Notes: a model not told the origin generated them from the sequence alone. Numbered from the stretch's first letter, positions 40,210-49,642 are shown. The stretch is DNA of 64,000 bases from Exiguobacterium sp. s48 (GCF_018617395.1 NZ_JACSKC010000003.1:1-64000), one strand, 5' to 3'. A program made the numbers and translations.

Positions 40210-41313
40210 ATGAATTCTAGAACACATACTCGTAGACAGCGCAAAGGTCCGTCTGCGTTTTATAAAGTATTTAGTGCCCTCGTGCTGATTGCGATTATTG
40301 CTGGGTCTAGCATTTACGGTACAGCATTTTATAAAGCCCATAATATGTTATCGGGAACGCAAGTCACGTTAGAGGATGACCCGACGGTAGAACCGACTCG
40401 ATTTGATAAAGAAGATACGGAATCGTTCTTGATTTTAGGGACAGACCTTTCTCCGCAAAAGAAAGCCCGGGGTGAGTTCGGACGCTCGGATGTCATGATT
40501 GTCGTCGTTTTGAACAAGAAAGAAAAGCAGACGACGATGCTCAGCATCCCGCGTGACTCTTATGTCAACATCGACTACACAGGATTTAACATTCCTTATG
40601 GGAAGACGGGGCTTGATCAAGATAAGATCACACACGCCTACTACTTCGGTTCGATGGATGAATCAAATCCGAATAACGGGATGCGCATGGCGACAAATAC
40701 GGTCGAAAATCTGGTCGGGATTGAAATCGATCATGTCGTTTCCGTTAACTTCCAAGGGTTCGTTGATTTCATCGATGCGGTCGGCGGCGTAGAAATCGAT
40801 GTGCCGTTCTCTTCACAACAAAACAGTTATGATGCCTCACGTGAGACGGTTGCACTCGAAGAAGGACTGCAACAACTTTCTGGAGAAGAAGCATTGGCCT
40901 ATGTCCGAAATCGTCATGATGACCCACGTGGAGACATCGGTCGCGGACAACGTCAGATGGAAGTCATCAATGCCGTACTCGAACAATCTCTCGGGACGTC
41001 ACTCATCAACAATTATGATAAGGTCTTGAAAGCAGTCGGAGACAATATGCAGACAACGCTTGGACCAAATGATTATATGCGCTTGATTGAAGACGTCGGA
41101 GCGTTGCATAACACAGTGCAATATCAACTGACCGGTGAAGGTGCGCGCGCGGATGATGGACATTTCTATTACTTCTTGAATGAACCGCTTCTTGAAGAAG
41201 TACGCTATCGTGTACAACAAGCGGATGCGGGGAATCGCGTGGAACAGATGACGGATACAGAACTAGAATCTTATATGTTAGACCCGAATGGGGTCACATA
41301 TGAAGCGCAATAA
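40210..41313 (+). CDS. LytR-CpsA-Psr (LCP) family cell-wall ligase
   Basis: A 367-residue membrane-anchored enzyme that joins wall teichoic acid or other phosphate-linked glycopolymers to peptidoglycan. A basic cytosolic start (NSRTHTRRQRKG) precedes one membrane helix (near residues 20-40). The outer LCP domain has the catalytic pattern SDVMIVVVLN, SIPRDSYVNI, KITHAYYFG and YVRNRHDDPRGDIGRGQRQ with the arginines that hold the polyprenyl phosphate. ATG 40210 follows AAGGAGA; the in-frame start at 40171 overlaps the -10. Its paralogue type (TagT, TagU or TagV) is not clear. Confidence 0.93.
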   Translation: MNSRTHTRRQRKGPSAFYKVFSALVLIAIIAGSSIYGTAFYKAHNMLSGTQVTLEDDPTVEPTRFDKEDTESFLILGTDLSPQKKARGEFGRSDVMIVVVLNKKEKQTTMLSIPRDSYVNIDYTGFNIPYGKTGLDQDKITHAYYFGSMDESNPNNGMRMATNTVENLVGIEIDHVVSVNFQGFVDFIDAVGGVEIDVPFSSQQNSYDASRETVALEEGLQQLSGEEALAYVRNRHDDPRGDIGRGQRQMEVINAVLEQSLGTSLINNYDKVLKAVGDNMQTTLGPNDYMRLIEDVGALHNTVQYQLTGEGARADDGHFYYFLNEPLLEEVRYRVQQADAGNRVEQMTDTELESYMLDPNGVTYEAQ

Positions 41314-41343
41314 AAAAAGTTTGCCCTAGGGCAAACTTTTTTT
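41313..41343. terminator. Bidirectional terminator between LCP gene and nagR
   Basis: AAAAGTTTGCCC pairs with GGGCAAACTTTT in a near-perfect palindrome, with A and T runs on the two sides. It serves both convergent genes. Confidence 0.92.
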
Positions 41344-42070
41344 ATATGCGATCCATCGCGACCGTCAAGGAGTAGGAGTCTCCACGGAACAGGGAGCGAC
41401 TATATTCAAACATACTCCCGTCTTCTAGGTAAGTTCGTTGGTCAATCAACAGGACGGGCGCATTCGGTGAAATGGTCAATAAGTTGGCCTCTTCTGGACC
41501 GGCACTACGGGCTTCAAGTGTCTGTGTTGCATTTTTCAGGCGTAAGCCGTGCTGTTCGGCATATGCATAAATCGATCCCGTCGCGTCATCTTGCGTCAGG
41601 TCAGGCAATAATTGAACGGGAATATAGGCGGTCTCGAGCGCAAGTGGATTTTCATCTGCTAGCCGAAGCCGTTTCATCTCATAAACAGGGGTTTGATTCG
41701 GGATACTCAGTTGCTGCGCGATGCGATCGGTTGCCGGAATGACCTCGTAAGAAAGCAGGCGGCTGAACGGTCGCATGCCGCGATGTTTGATTTCCTCGGA
41801 AAAACTCGTCAGTCCCGATAAGGTCATGGCGATCTTCTGACTCGCGACGAACGTGCCTCGTCCTTTTTGACGGCTCAAGTAACCGGCGTTGACGAGGTTC
41901 ATGATGGCTTGCCGAATCGTCATCCGACTGACGTGAAATTGCTCGGAAAATTCACGCTCTGAAGGCAAGGTGTCTCCTGGTTTTAACAATCCGTCATCAA
42001 TTTGTTGCTTTAAGTACGCTTCAATTTGATAATAAATAGGTAACGGAGATTGTTTATCGATTTCTAACAT
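41342..42070 (-). CDS. nagR: GntR/HutC family repressor NagR
   Basis: A 242-residue regulator with an N-terminal winged helix of the GntR family (PLPIYYQIEAYLKQQI, LPSEREFSEQFHVSRMTIRQAI, YLSRQKGRGTFVA, residues 10-76) and a C-terminal UTRA effector domain. In Bacillus such proteins (NagR/YvoA) bind dre-type sites and respond to GlcN-6-P or GlcNAc-6-P. The operator before nagA and the nearby nagAB genes support this role. Its own promoter also overlaps a similar half site, which suggests autoregulation. Confidence 0.92.
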   Translation of the reverse strand: MLEIDKQSPLPIYYQIEAYLKQQIDDGLLKPGDTLPSEREFSEQFHVSRMTIRQAIMNLVNAGYLSRQKGRGTFVASQKIAMTLSGLTSFSEEIKHRGMRPFSRLLSYEVIPATDRIAQQLSIPNQTPVYEMKRLRLADENPLALETAYIPVQLLPDLTQDDATGSIYAYAEQHGLRLKNATQTLEARSAGPEEANLLTISPNAPVLLIDQRTYLEDGSMFEYSRSLFRGDSYSLTVAMDRI

Positions 42071-42105
42071 ATCATTTCGCTCCTGACTGAGAAGATGTAT
42101 GTTTC

Positions 42106-42134
42106 ATTATAGACGAAATTAGACTAGTTGTCTG
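42106..42134 (-). promoter_or_regulatory. Promoter and possible operator of nagR
   Basis: On the minus strand TATAAT (42111-42106) lies 17 bp from CAGACA (42134-42129), a weak -35. AGACTAGTTGTCT (42121-42133) is an imperfect inverted repeat overlapping that -35 and shares the AGTTGT half with the nagA operator. Confidence 0.5.
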
Positions 42135-42165
42135 AACAGATTATAGAGAGAAGGTGGAGGACAAG

Positions 42166-43326
42166 ATGGAACCTTATACAGCAAGTACAGTCGTGACCTC
42201 GATAAAGGAAGACGGCAATGGGCATTGGCACACACTCGCGAACAGTCCGTTTTATGCGGAAGGTGGAGGGCAACCGGCTGACCGTGGATGGATTGGGACG
42301 CATAACGTATTAGATGTACAAATCAAGGACGGGGAAGTATGGCATCTTTTGTCAGAAGCATTACCTGCGGGCAAAGCGGTAGAGGCTCGAATCGATGAGG
42401 ACGTGAGACGAGACCATTCCATCCAGCATACTGCTCAACATGCGTTAACGGCGATTTTGGAAGACCGCCATGGCATTCGGACGCTTAGCTTTGGAATCGG
42501 CGAAGCGGAATCATCCATTGAAATTGAAACGGCAGCGATGGATTGGGCGCATGTCGAGGCACTTGAACGAGAGATGCAACAACTCATCTTTGAAAACCGT
42601 CCGATTCGTGTCTATGAGATTCCGAAAGAAGAAGTAGACCGGACACGCTTACGGAAAGAGACGGACCGAACGGGGATGATTCGCATCGTCGAAATCGAAG
42701 GTCTAGATTACAATGCATGTGGTGGTACTCATGTGGAGACAACCGGACAGCTCGGTACCATCCATGTGACATCGATAAAGAAAGTAAGAGGAAACATCCG
42801 CTTGACGTATGTGGCCGGAAATCGAGCAATCAAGGCAACTCAACAAGCGCGCGAAGCGTTGCGGTCGATTCACCATACATTCTCGACAACGAATGAGTCC
42901 GTGGCAGCACGCGTGATCGAAGAGCACACGATTCGTTTGGAACGTGAAAAAGAAATTAAAACGCTCGAAGAACGGATTGCCAAAGCGAAGGTAGAGGCCG
43001 TGTTGAAAGAAGACAACTATGTGGCCTTACATGTCGGGAGAACAGAAGCAGAGACGTTGACGACTGCCATCATCGAACGAATCGCAGCAACCGGACGAAT
43101 CGCCGTCGGGGTCAACTATGGAACACAGAAATTGTTCGTCATGCATGACGGGACACAGGATATCGCCGTCGGCACATTCTTGAAAGCGGCCCTGCAAGAG
43201 ATGCAAATTGGTCGTGGTGGTGGAAACCATAAACAGGCCCAAGCGCGATTCACATCCGTAGCGGAACTAGAAAAGGGAATGAAAGAAATCGTGAGACGTT
43301 TACAGGAAGGGGTTTTACCATGTTGA
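42166..43326 (+). CDS. AlaX-type alanyl-tRNA editing protein (long form with DHHA1)
   Basis: A 386-residue free-standing homologue of the editing part of alanyl-tRNA synthetase, which removes serine or glycine from wrongly charged tRNA-Ala. The N-terminal barrel has SPFYAEGGGQPADRGWI (residues 22-38). The editing zinc site is formed by HTAQHALTAIL (HX3H) and CGGTHVETTGQLG. A long helix and a C-terminal DHHA1 domain (GRGGGNHKQAQARF near the end) make it the AlaX-L form. ATG 42166 has GGTGGAGG five bases before it. It overlaps the acetyltransferase gene by seven bases. Confidence 0.9.
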   Translation: MEPYTASTVVTSIKEDGNGHWHTLANSPFYAEGGGQPADRGWIGTHNVLDVQIKDGEVWHLLSEALPAGKAVEARIDEDVRRDHSIQHTAQHALTAILEDRHGIRTLSFGIGEAESSIEIETAAMDWAHVEALEREMQQLIFENRPIRVYEIPKEEVDRTRLRKETDRTGMIRIVEIEGLDYNACGGTHVETTGQLGTIHVTSIKKVRGNIRLTYVAGNRAIKATQQAREALRSIHHTFSTTNESVAARVIEEHTIRLEREKEIKTLEERIAKAKVEAVLKEDNYVALHVGRTEAETLTTAIIERIAATGRIAVGVNYGTQKLFVMHDGTQDIAVGTFLKAALQEMQIGRGGGNHKQAQARFTSVAELEKGMKEIVRRLQEGVLPC

Positions 43327-43748
43327 CGATTCAATCGGGAAACGAAGCAACGTTGATTGAACTGGCCAAACAAGTGCGGGAAATCGTATTCGTTCAGGAA
43401 CAAGGGATCGATGCGAGCTTAGAATACGATGACCTAGATGGAGTCTGTACGCATGTGGTCGGTCTTCTTGACTCTGAACCGGTGACGACAGCGCGTCTTC
43501 GCCCGGTAGACTCGATTGTCGGAAAAGTGGAGCGAGTGGCGACGATTCTATCGGCCCGGGGCCATGGATATGGGAAAGACATTATGATTGAAGTTGAACG
43601 TGTCGCGAAACGTCAAGGGTTGGTCGAACTACGATTGGGTGCACAACTGACGGCGCTCCCATTCTATGAAAAGCTCGGGTACGAGGCGTTCGGAGATGAG
43701 TTTTTGGATGCCGATATCCCGCACCGCATGATGCGAAAAACATGGTAA
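43320..43748 (+). CDS. GNAT family N-acetyltransferase (YjcF/ElaA-like)
   Basis: A 142-residue GNAT protein. REIVFVQEQGIDASLEYDDLD (residues 20-40) is the typical start of the YjcF/ElaA clade, and RVATILSARGHGYGKDIM holds the acetyl-CoA pyrophosphate loop (R/Q-X-X-G-X-G/A-type, near residues 73-90). LPFYEKLGYEAFGDEFLDADIPHRMM is the conserved C-terminal part. The substrate is unknown. It overlaps the end of the AlaX gene, so the two are probably co-transcribed. Confidence 0.88.
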   Translation: MLTIQSGNEATLIELAKQVREIVFVQEQGIDASLEYDDLDGVCTHVVGLLDSEPVTTARLRPVDSIVGKVERVATILSARGHGYGKDIMIEVERVAKRQGLVELRLGAQLTALPFYEKLGYEAFGDEFLDADIPHRMMRKTW

Positions 43749-43784
43749 TCCTTTTTTGAAATATCCCATTTTTCTAAAAAAAGG

Positions 43785-43813
43785 TTGGCAAGTAGATTTC
43801 GTTTTGTTATAAC
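43785..43813 (+). promoter_or_regulatory. Sigma-A promoter of the lysine operon
   Basis: TTGGCA (43785-43790), 17 bp, TATAAC (43808-43813) with a TGn extension. It starts transcription just before the lysine riboswitch. Confidence 0.82.
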
Positions 43814-43829
43814 TAATACTAACAACTGA

Positions 43830-44004
43830 CAGATAGAGGTTGCGAATGACATGAGTAAGCTTGGTTGAAACGGACGCACTCCGGACCGAGCCGAAAGGGG
43901 AAATTCGCCGAAGTCGACGTTCACGTGCGTGTGAACGAAGGCTGGGGTAGTCGTGAATAACGCCTACACTGCCATGGTCAACTACCATGGAGCGCTATCT
44001 ACGG
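43830..44004 (+). ncRNA. Lysine riboswitch (L box) 1
   Basis: The conserved L-box blocks appear in order: AGAGGTTGCG, GACATGAGTAA, GAGCCGAAAGGGG, ATTCGCCGAAGT, GAAGGCTGGG, ACTGCCATGG and ATGGAGCGCTA. Pairing arms such as GTTCAC/GTGAAC and CCATGG/CCATGG are visible. A strong terminator follows, so lysine should stop transcription of the downstream lysine synthesis genes. Confidence 0.97.
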
Positions 44005-44038
44005 AACGATTCTTTAATCGTTTTTCAACTGCGCGTAC

Positions 44039-44086
44039 AAGCGGCAGACCGTAGGGAGAGTGCTTCCTACCGGTCTGCCGCTTTTT
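44039..44086 (+). terminator. Riboswitch-controlled terminator before lysC
   Basis: AAGCGGCAGACC with TAGG pairs with CCTA and GGTCTGCCGCTT in a long stem around AGAGTGCTT-type loop, followed by TTTTT. It is the expression platform of lysine riboswitch 1. Confidence 0.92.
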
Positions 44087-44119
44087 CTGTTGGTGGACAT
44101 CTTGAAAGTGGGGAACTTG

Positions 44120-45319
44120 ATGACAACCGTACTGAAGTTTGGTGGTAGCTCCGTTGCCACAATCGAACAAATACAAGCCATTTCGGATTATTTACAAACA
44201 CGTGTGGCGACCGGTGAAAAATTGGTCGTCGTCGTATCGGCGATGGGCAAAACAACGGATTCGCTCCTGTCGCTCGCGAAACAAATCACGGATCGCCCGA
44301 TGATTCGCGAACTCGACCGGCTACTCGCCGTTGGAGAAGAGCAGACGATCAGTTTACTCAGTATCGCCTTGAACTCGAGAGGAGTACCGGCCATCTCTCT
44401 AACAGGACAGCAAGCCGGGATTGATACGATGGGGATTCACACGAAGAGCAAAATCAAAGCGATTCGGAAAGAAGTGTTACACGAGAAGTTGCGTCAATAT
44501 GATGTCTTGATCGTTGCTGGATTCCAAGGCGTGAATGAAGCGGGAGACGTCACGACACTCGGACGTGGCGGTTCGGACACGACAGCGGTTGCACTCGCGG
44601 CCGTCCTCAGTCAGCGTTGTGAAATTTATACGGATGTGGCCGGGGTATATACGACAGACCCACGAATCCATCCGACGGCAAAACGACTCGATACCGTCTC
44701 TTATGACGAAATGATGGAGATGAGCGCACTCGGTTCAAAAGTGATGGAGATGCGAAGCGTGGAGCTCGCAAAGAAATATGACGTCAATATTTTTGTCGGA
44801 AAGACGCTCTCGAGCGAAGGAGGAACATGGATCATGGATATGACGCAAGCAATGGAACAGAAAGCAGTCACGAGTGTAAGTGTCGTCAAGAACGTACTCA
44901 GTGTCTCGATCAAGCATATTCCGCACACGGCGGCGGGAGTCGCAGACATCTTTGAACGATTGTCAGAGCGACACGTCAATATCGATATGATTTCACAGAC
45001 GGCATTCGACGGTGAAGTATTCCTCTCGTTCACATGTCCGCTCGATGAGGAAGCGTTCTTAGAAGAGGCACTCGCGGAGTTGACGGCGAGCTTACCTCAA
45101 ATCAAAATCGATCGTCACACGGAACATGCAAAAATTTCGGTCGTCGGAATCGGTATGCGAGACGCGACAGGTGTCGCATCAGAACTCTTTGCGACATTCC
45201 GCGAGATGGGGATTCCATTCTATCAAGTCACGACATCTGAGATCAGTATTTCCTATACGATTCAAGAACAAGACGTAGAAGCGGCAGTTGCAGCCATTGC
45301 AGCCCGATTCAACTTATAA
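44120..45319 (+). CDS. lysC: Aspartate kinase
   Basis: A 399-residue kinase that phosphorylates aspartate, the entry to lysine, threonine and methionine synthesis. VLKFGGSSVATIEQI (residues 4-18) is the nucleotide-binding start, GRGGSDTTAVALA (near 152) the substrate site, and two C-terminal ACT domains (SIKHIPHTAAGVADIFERL; SVVGIGMRDATGVASELF) bind the feedback amino acid. Control by the L box favours the lysine-responsive LysC type, though DapG-like cannot be excluded. ATG 44120 follows AAAGTGGGGA; the longer in-frame reading from 44060 would start in the terminator. Confidence 0.93.
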   Translation: MTTVLKFGGSSVATIEQIQAISDYLQTRVATGEKLVVVVSAMGKTTDSLLSLAKQITDRPMIRELDRLLAVGEEQTISLLSIALNSRGVPAISLTGQQAGIDTMGIHTKSKIKAIRKEVLHEKLRQYDVLIVAGFQGVNEAGDVTTLGRGGSDTTAVALAAVLSQRCEIYTDVAGVYTTDPRIHPTAKRLDTVSYDEMMEMSALGSKVMEMRSVELAKKYDVNIFVGKTLSSEGGTWIMDMTQAMEQKAVTSVSVVKNVLSVSIKHIPHTAAGVADIFERLSERHVNIDMISQTAFDGEVFLSFTCPLDEEAFLEEALAELTASLPQIKIDRHTEHAKISVVGIGMRDATGVASELFATFREMGIPFYQVTTSEISISYTIQEQDVEAAVAAIAARFNL

Positions 45320-45331
45320 GGGGGTAGCACG

Positions 45332-46327
45332 ATGTATAACGTAGCAGTCGTCGGTGCAACAGGTGCCGTCGGACAAAAAATGATCGACGTTTTAACGGAA
45401 TATGAATTTCCGATCAGCGAGCTGAGACTCTACGCTTCAGCCCGCTCAGCAGGAAAGACGGTCGAGGTGAACGGACAATCGGTCGTGATTCGTGAATTGA
45501 CCGATGCGATTTATGCGGACCCGATCGATATCGCACTCTTCTCTGCTGGTGGGAGCATTAGTGAACAATACGCCCCGCGGTTGAGCAAGCAAGGAGTCAT
45601 CGTCATCGATAATTCAAGCGCATTCCGAATGCAAGAAGGAATTCCACTCATCGTACCGGAAGTGAACCAAGTCGAACTCAGTCCGGAGAAGACGCTCATC
45701 GCGAACCCGAACTGTTCCACGATTCAATCGGTCGTGGCGCTCGCACCATTAGCGGAAGTATACGGACTGACACGTGTCGCCTATACATCGTATCAAGCAG
45801 TATCGGGATCGGGTCAAAAAGGGATTGATGACCTCGAGCGCGGTGCGCGCGGAGAAGAACCAACGAATTATCCGTATCCAATTTATGATAACGTGTTGCC
45901 ACACATCGATGTATTTTTAGAAAGTGGCTATACGAAAGAAGAACAAAAAATGATTGAAGAGACGCGTAAAATTTTGAACGCGCCGAACCTCGGCGTAACA
46001 GCCACTTGTGTCCGAGTACCAGTACGAAACAGCCATGCGGTATCGATCACGGTGACGCTCGAACGGGATGCGACGGTCGCAGAAGTCAAAGCCGTACTCG
46101 CAGATGCGCCAGGTGTCGTGGTCATGGACAATCCATCTGAACTAGCCTATCCGACACCGCTCGATGCGAACGGGACGGATGAGGTGTACGTCGGACGAAT
46201 TCGCCGAGACGATTCACAACCCAATACGTTCCATTTGTGGTGCGTTGCAGATAACGTCCGAAAAGGGGCGGCTGCGAATGCCGTTCAAATCGCACAATGT
46301 ATGATTAGTCAAACAGCGACGAAATAA
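45332..46327 (+). CDS. asd: Aspartate-semialdehyde dehydrogenase
   Basis: Asd reduces aspartyl phosphate to aspartate semialdehyde with NADPH. The 331-residue protein has the NADP-binding VAVVGATGAVGQKMI at the N-terminus, the catalytic cysteine in NPNCSTIQ (near residue 128) and the active-site histidine in RNSHAVSI (near 235). It follows lysC by 12 bases with AAGGGGG between. Confidence 0.96.
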   Translation: MYNVAVVGATGAVGQKMIDVLTEYEFPISELRLYASARSAGKTVEVNGQSVVIRELTDAIYADPIDIALFSAGGSISEQYAPRLSKQGVIVIDNSSAFRMQEGIPLIVPEVNQVELSPEKTLIANPNCSTIQSVVALAPLAEVYGLTRVAYTSYQAVSGSGQKGIDDLERGARGEEPTNYPYPIYDNVLPHIDVFLESGYTKEEQKMIEETRKILNAPNLGVTATCVRVPVRNSHAVSITVTLERDATVAEVKAVLADAPGVVVMDNPSELAYPTPLDANGTDEVYVGRIRRDDSQPNTFHLWCVADNVRKGAAANAVQIAQCMISQTATK

Positions 46328-46339
46328 GGAGGAGATGAC

Positions 46340-47221
46340 ATGTTCACAGGAGTGGCGACAGCACTAGCTACCCCATTTCAAGAAAATGGGCAGTTGAATC
46401 TAGAAGCATGGGTAGCATTGATTGAAGACCAAATCCAGGAAGGTGTGACGGGTCTCGTTATCGGCGGGACGACCGGCGAAGGGATGACGATCACCGATGA
46501 GGAGTTTGAAACATTGCTCGTCCGGGCGGTTGAGGTTGCAAACGGCCGAGCCGTGATCATCGCGGGAACCGGATCGAATAATACAGCAGTCAGTATCGAG
46601 AAAACGAAACGGGCCGCCGAACTTGGTGCCGAGATGGCGATGGTCGTCACACCGTACTATAACAAGTCGACGCAGGCTGGGCTGATTGCTCACTTTACTG
46701 CGATTGCGGATGCGTCACCAATCCCACTCATGCTCTATAATGTCCCGTCACGGACGGGTGTCGCCTTGGCACCGGAGACGGTCGGCGAGCTTGCGGAACA
46801 TCCACGCATCACCGCCTTGAAAGAAGCGAGTGGGGATATCTCGGTCATGGCGCAGATGATGGCTCATATTCCGGAAGGGTTCACTGTTTACTGCGGAAAT
46901 GACGATCAAATCTTGCCATACATGGCTTGGGGTGCACAAGGTGTCGTCTCCGTTTTATCAAACGTCTATCCGGGAGCGACGGTCGCGTTGGCAGAAGCTC
47001 TGTTGGCAGGTGATTTACAGACGGCTCGGACATGGCAAATTCGTTTGCTCCCAGTCATCGATGAACTCTTCGCAGAAGTGAATCCGATTCCGGTAAAGGC
47101 GGCGCTTCAAGCGCGAGGTTTTGAAGTCGGCGCACCACGCCTGCCGCTCGTTCCGATGAGCGCGACGGCTGAAGCGAAATTACTGTCTGCGATGGAGCAA
47201 TTCAATGAGGTGAGACAATGA
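46340..47221 (+). CDS. dapA: 4-hydroxy-tetrahydrodipicolinate synthase
   Basis: DapA condenses pyruvate with aspartate semialdehyde, the first step special to lysine/DAP. The 293-residue TIM-barrel enzyme has GGTTGEGMTI (near residue 41), the catalytic tyrosine in MLYNVPSRTG (near 134) and the Schiff-base lysine in ALKEASGD (near 161). AAGGAGGAG precedes the ATG. It overlaps dapB by four bases. Confidence 0.97.
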   Translation: MFTGVATALATPFQENGQLNLEAWVALIEDQIQEGVTGLVIGGTTGEGMTITDEEFETLLVRAVEVANGRAVIIAGTGSNNTAVSIEKTKRAAELGAEMAMVVTPYYNKSTQAGLIAHFTAIADASPIPLMLYNVPSRTGVALAPETVGELAEHPRITALKEASGDISVMAQMMAHIPEGFTVYCGNDDQILPYMAWGAQGVVSVLSNVYPGATVALAEALLAGDLQTARTWQIRLLPVIDELFAEVNPIPVKAALQARGFEVGAPRLPLVPMSATAEAKLLSAMEQFNEVRQ

Positions 47222-47967
47222 ATGTGCTCATCCACGGATTCGGCGCGATGGGAAGGATTGTCGAAGAGGTCGCACACGCGCAAGGTGTGAACATCACGGC
47301 AATCGTCTCACCGGGGAGTGACGAACACGCGGCGACTCTGAGTGAGGTAGAGGCACCTGTCGATGTCGTAATCGACTTTTCGAATCCGGCGTTACTCCCT
47401 GACTTGCTCGCGTTCGGACGGGAGCGCAATATTCCGCTCGTCATCGCGACGACGGGCTTCACGCCGGAAGAACTGGCTGAAATCGAAACGGCTTCACAAG
47501 ACATCCCAATCTTTCAGTCGTATAACACGTCATATGGGATTGCGCTCTTGAAGCAGTTGCTCGACCAGCTCGTCCCGCTCACTCTCGGGTACGACATTGA
47601 AGTGATTGAGGCGCACCATCGAAAGAAAGTGGACGCACCAAGCGGTACGGCAGAATTATTGGCACGTGCCATCGAAGCGAAGCGTGACGTGACACCGATT
47701 TACGAACGCACATCACGTCGGGAAGCGCGTGGAACTGAAGAGTTGGGCATGCATTCCATTCGGGGTGGCACCATCTTCGGTGAGCATACCGTGCTCTTCG
47801 CCGGAGATGATGAAATGATTGAATTGAAACATACCGCGTTATCCAAACGCGTCTTTGCAAACGGGGCCCTTGCCGCAGCGGCAACGATCATCGATCGCCC
47901 GGCAGGACTTTATAATCTATCGAACTTATACGAGGAGGCTACTCATGTTACTCACAAACGCTTATGA
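47218..47967 (+). CDS. dapB: 4-hydroxy-tetrahydrodipicolinate reductase
   Basis: DapB reduces the DapA product with NAD(P)H. The 249-residue length is on the short side but usual for some Gram-positives. The nucleotide loop is [13 protein letters not shown], and the substrate site is the signature [18 protein letters not shown] (near residues 123-140) with its paired histidines and catalytic lysine. It overlaps dapA by four and dapH by 23 bases. Confidence 0.96.
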   Translation: MNVLIHGFGAMGRIVEEVAHAQGVNITAIVSPGSDEHAATLSEVEAPVDVVIDFSNPALLPDLLAFGRERNIPLVIATTGFTPEELAEIETASQDIPIFQSYNTSYGIALLKQLLDQLVPLTLGYDIEVIEAHHRKKVDAPSGTAELLARAIEAKRDVTPIYERTSRREARGTEELGMHSIRGGTIFGEHTVLFAGDDEMIELKHTALSKRVFANGALAAAATIIDRPAGLYNLSNLYEEATHVTHKRL

Positions 47968-48652
47968 AATCGCACAATATATTAAAGATGCCAAGAAGGA
48001 AACACCAGTCAAGCTTTACGTCAACGGTCAATTGGCAGGTCTTGAAATCGAGGAAGCGAAAGCATTCGGAACGGATGAGTCGAAACTGTTCTTGACGACG
48101 GCAGAACGAGCTGCGGCATTTTTGGAAGCAAATGCATCGGTCATCACGGATTCACATCTTGAATACGACCGTCGCAACAGTGCCGTACCGATGCTCGATA
48201 CGACACGACTCAATGCTCGAATCGAACCAGGGTCGTTTATCCGACACCACGTTCAAATCGGAAATAACGCGGTTGTCATGATGGGAGCTGTCGTCAACAT
48301 CGGAGCGGTCATCGGAGATGGTTCGATGGTCGACATGAACGCGGTCATCGGAGCGCGCGGAACGCTCGGGAAAAACGTTCACCTTGGCGCGGGTGCCGTG
48401 GTTGCAGGTGTCCTTGAGCCACCTTCAAAAGATCCGGTCATCATCGAGGATGGTGTCATGATCGGAGCGAACGCGGTCATCTTGGAAGGCGTTCGCGTCG
48501 GTGAAAATGCGGTTGTCGCAGCTGGAAGTGTCGTCACACAAGATGTGCCTCCAGGCGTCGTCGTCGCGGGAACACCGGCACGAGTCATCAAACAGAAAGA
48601 TGAAAAAACTTCTGAAAAAACGCAACTTGTTGATGACTTACGCTCTCTCTAA
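47945..48652 (+). CDS. dapH: Tetrahydrodipicolinate N-acetyltransferase
   Basis: DapH acetylates tetrahydrodipicolinate, so this organism uses the acetyl branch of DAP synthesis. The 235-residue protein has an N-terminal helical part ([23 protein letters not shown]) and a left-handed beta helix of hexapeptide repeats ([35 protein letters not shown]) as in B. subtilis DapH. ATG 47945 has GAGGAGG before it and lies inside the end of dapB; the longer reading from 47855 is not supported. Confidence 0.95.
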   Translation: MLLTNAYEIAQYIKDAKKETPVKLYVNGQLAGLEIEEAKAFGTDESKLFLTTAERAAAFLEANASVITDSHLEYDRRNSAVPMLDTTRLNARIEPGSFIRHHVQIGNNAVVMMGAVVNIGAVIGDGSMVDMNAVIGARGTLGKNVHLGAGAVVAGVLEPPSKDPVIIEDGVMIGANAVILEGVRVGENAVVAAGSVVTQDVPPGVVVAGTPARVIKQKDEKTSEKTQLVDDLRSL

Positions 48653-48660
48653 CGTATAAT
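48630..48660 (+). promoter_or_regulatory. Possible internal promoter before ilvE
   Basis: TTGATG (48630-48635), 19 bp, perfect TATAAT (48655-48660). It could express ilvE-alr-lysA independently of the lysine riboswitch. The long spacer weakens the case. Confidence 0.5.
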
Positions 48661-48701
48661 AGACAGAAAATATAAACAATGAGGAATGGGAGAGTTGCAT
48701 T

Positions 48702-49628
48702 ATGGAACAGTATGGACAATGGATGTGGAAAGACGGGGCTTGGATTGAGCCGACTGACGCAAACACGAGTATCATGACACACGCGATTCACTACGGAAGC
48801 GGGTTCTTTGAAGGGATTCGCGCGTACCACACGGAGGAAGGTCCTGCCATCTTCCGGTTACGTGAACACTTGGAGCGACTTGTTCGCTCGTGTGCATACT
48901 ACCACGTCACACTACCGTATACGGTTGATGAACTCGAACAAGCGACGATGGAATTGATTGAGCGAAATGGATTTGAAGCATGCTACATCCGTCCGTTCGT
49001 CTTCCTTGGAACACCTTGGCAAGCACTTATGCCGACTGCTGAGACGAAGGTACATGTTGCCATCTCGTGTTGGCCGCTCGGTGAATACTTCAACAAGACG
49101 GTCGGGATTCGAGCGAAAGTGGCCTCGTATCGCCGCGTGTCTTCTACGATGATGCCGATGCAAGCGAAGGCGGCATCGAACTATATGAACTCACAACTAT
49201 TAAAAGGAGAGGCGCTCCGTGACGGATTCGACGAAGCGATCGCTCTTGATATGAACGGAAACGTCAGTGAGGCGAGTGTTGCGAACATCTTCCTCGTGAA
49301 AGGAAAAACGATTACGACACCGTCCCTTGACTGTTCTGTGTTAGATGGCATCACACGCCAAACGGTGATGCAATTGGCTCGTGAAGCCGGATACGAAATC
49401 GTCGAGCGTCATATCGGGCGTGATGAACTATATGTAGCCGATGAAATCTTCTTGACGGGAACGGCAGCCGAGGTGACGAGTGTCATCGAGGTCGATCACA
49501 TCTCGATTGGAGGCGGCGTCCAGACGGTCGCGACAGAAATGTTGACACGCTATCGTGAAGCCGTGACAGGACAGCTTCCGGAACACCGAGATTGGATCAC
49601 GTTTGTAAAATCAGCAGTCATAGAGTAA
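48702..49628 (+). CDS. ilvE: Branched-chain amino acid aminotransferase IlvE (fold IV)
   Basis: A 308-residue PLP fold type IV aminotransferase that resembles the E. coli IlvE form: MTHAIHYGSGFFEGIRAY (residues 25-42), YIRPFVFLG, the PLP lysine in MPMQAKAASNY (near 156) and DEIFLTGTAAEVTSV (near 249). It normally makes leucine, isoleucine and valine. Its place between dapH and alr is unusual, because the acetyl-DAP branch needs an aminotransferase (PatA in Bacillus, a different fold). Whether it also acts in lysine synthesis is open. GGGAGAG precedes the ATG. Confidence 0.88.
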   Translation: MEQYGQWMWKDGAWIEPTDANTSIMTHAIHYGSGFFEGIRAYHTEEGPAIFRLREHLERLVRSCAYYHVTLPYTVDELEQATMELIERNGFEACYIRPFVFLGTPWQALMPTAETKVHVAISCWPLGEYFNKTVGIRAKVASYRRVSSTMMPMQAKAASNYMNSQLLKGEALRDGFDEAIALDMNGNVSEASVANIFLVKGKTITTPSLDCSVLDGITRQTVMQLAREAGYEIVERHIGRDELYVADEIFLTGTAAEVTSVIEVDHISIGGGVQTVATEMLTRYREAVTGQLPEHRDWITFVKSAVIE

Positions 49629-49642
49629 AGGAGTTTTGAACG

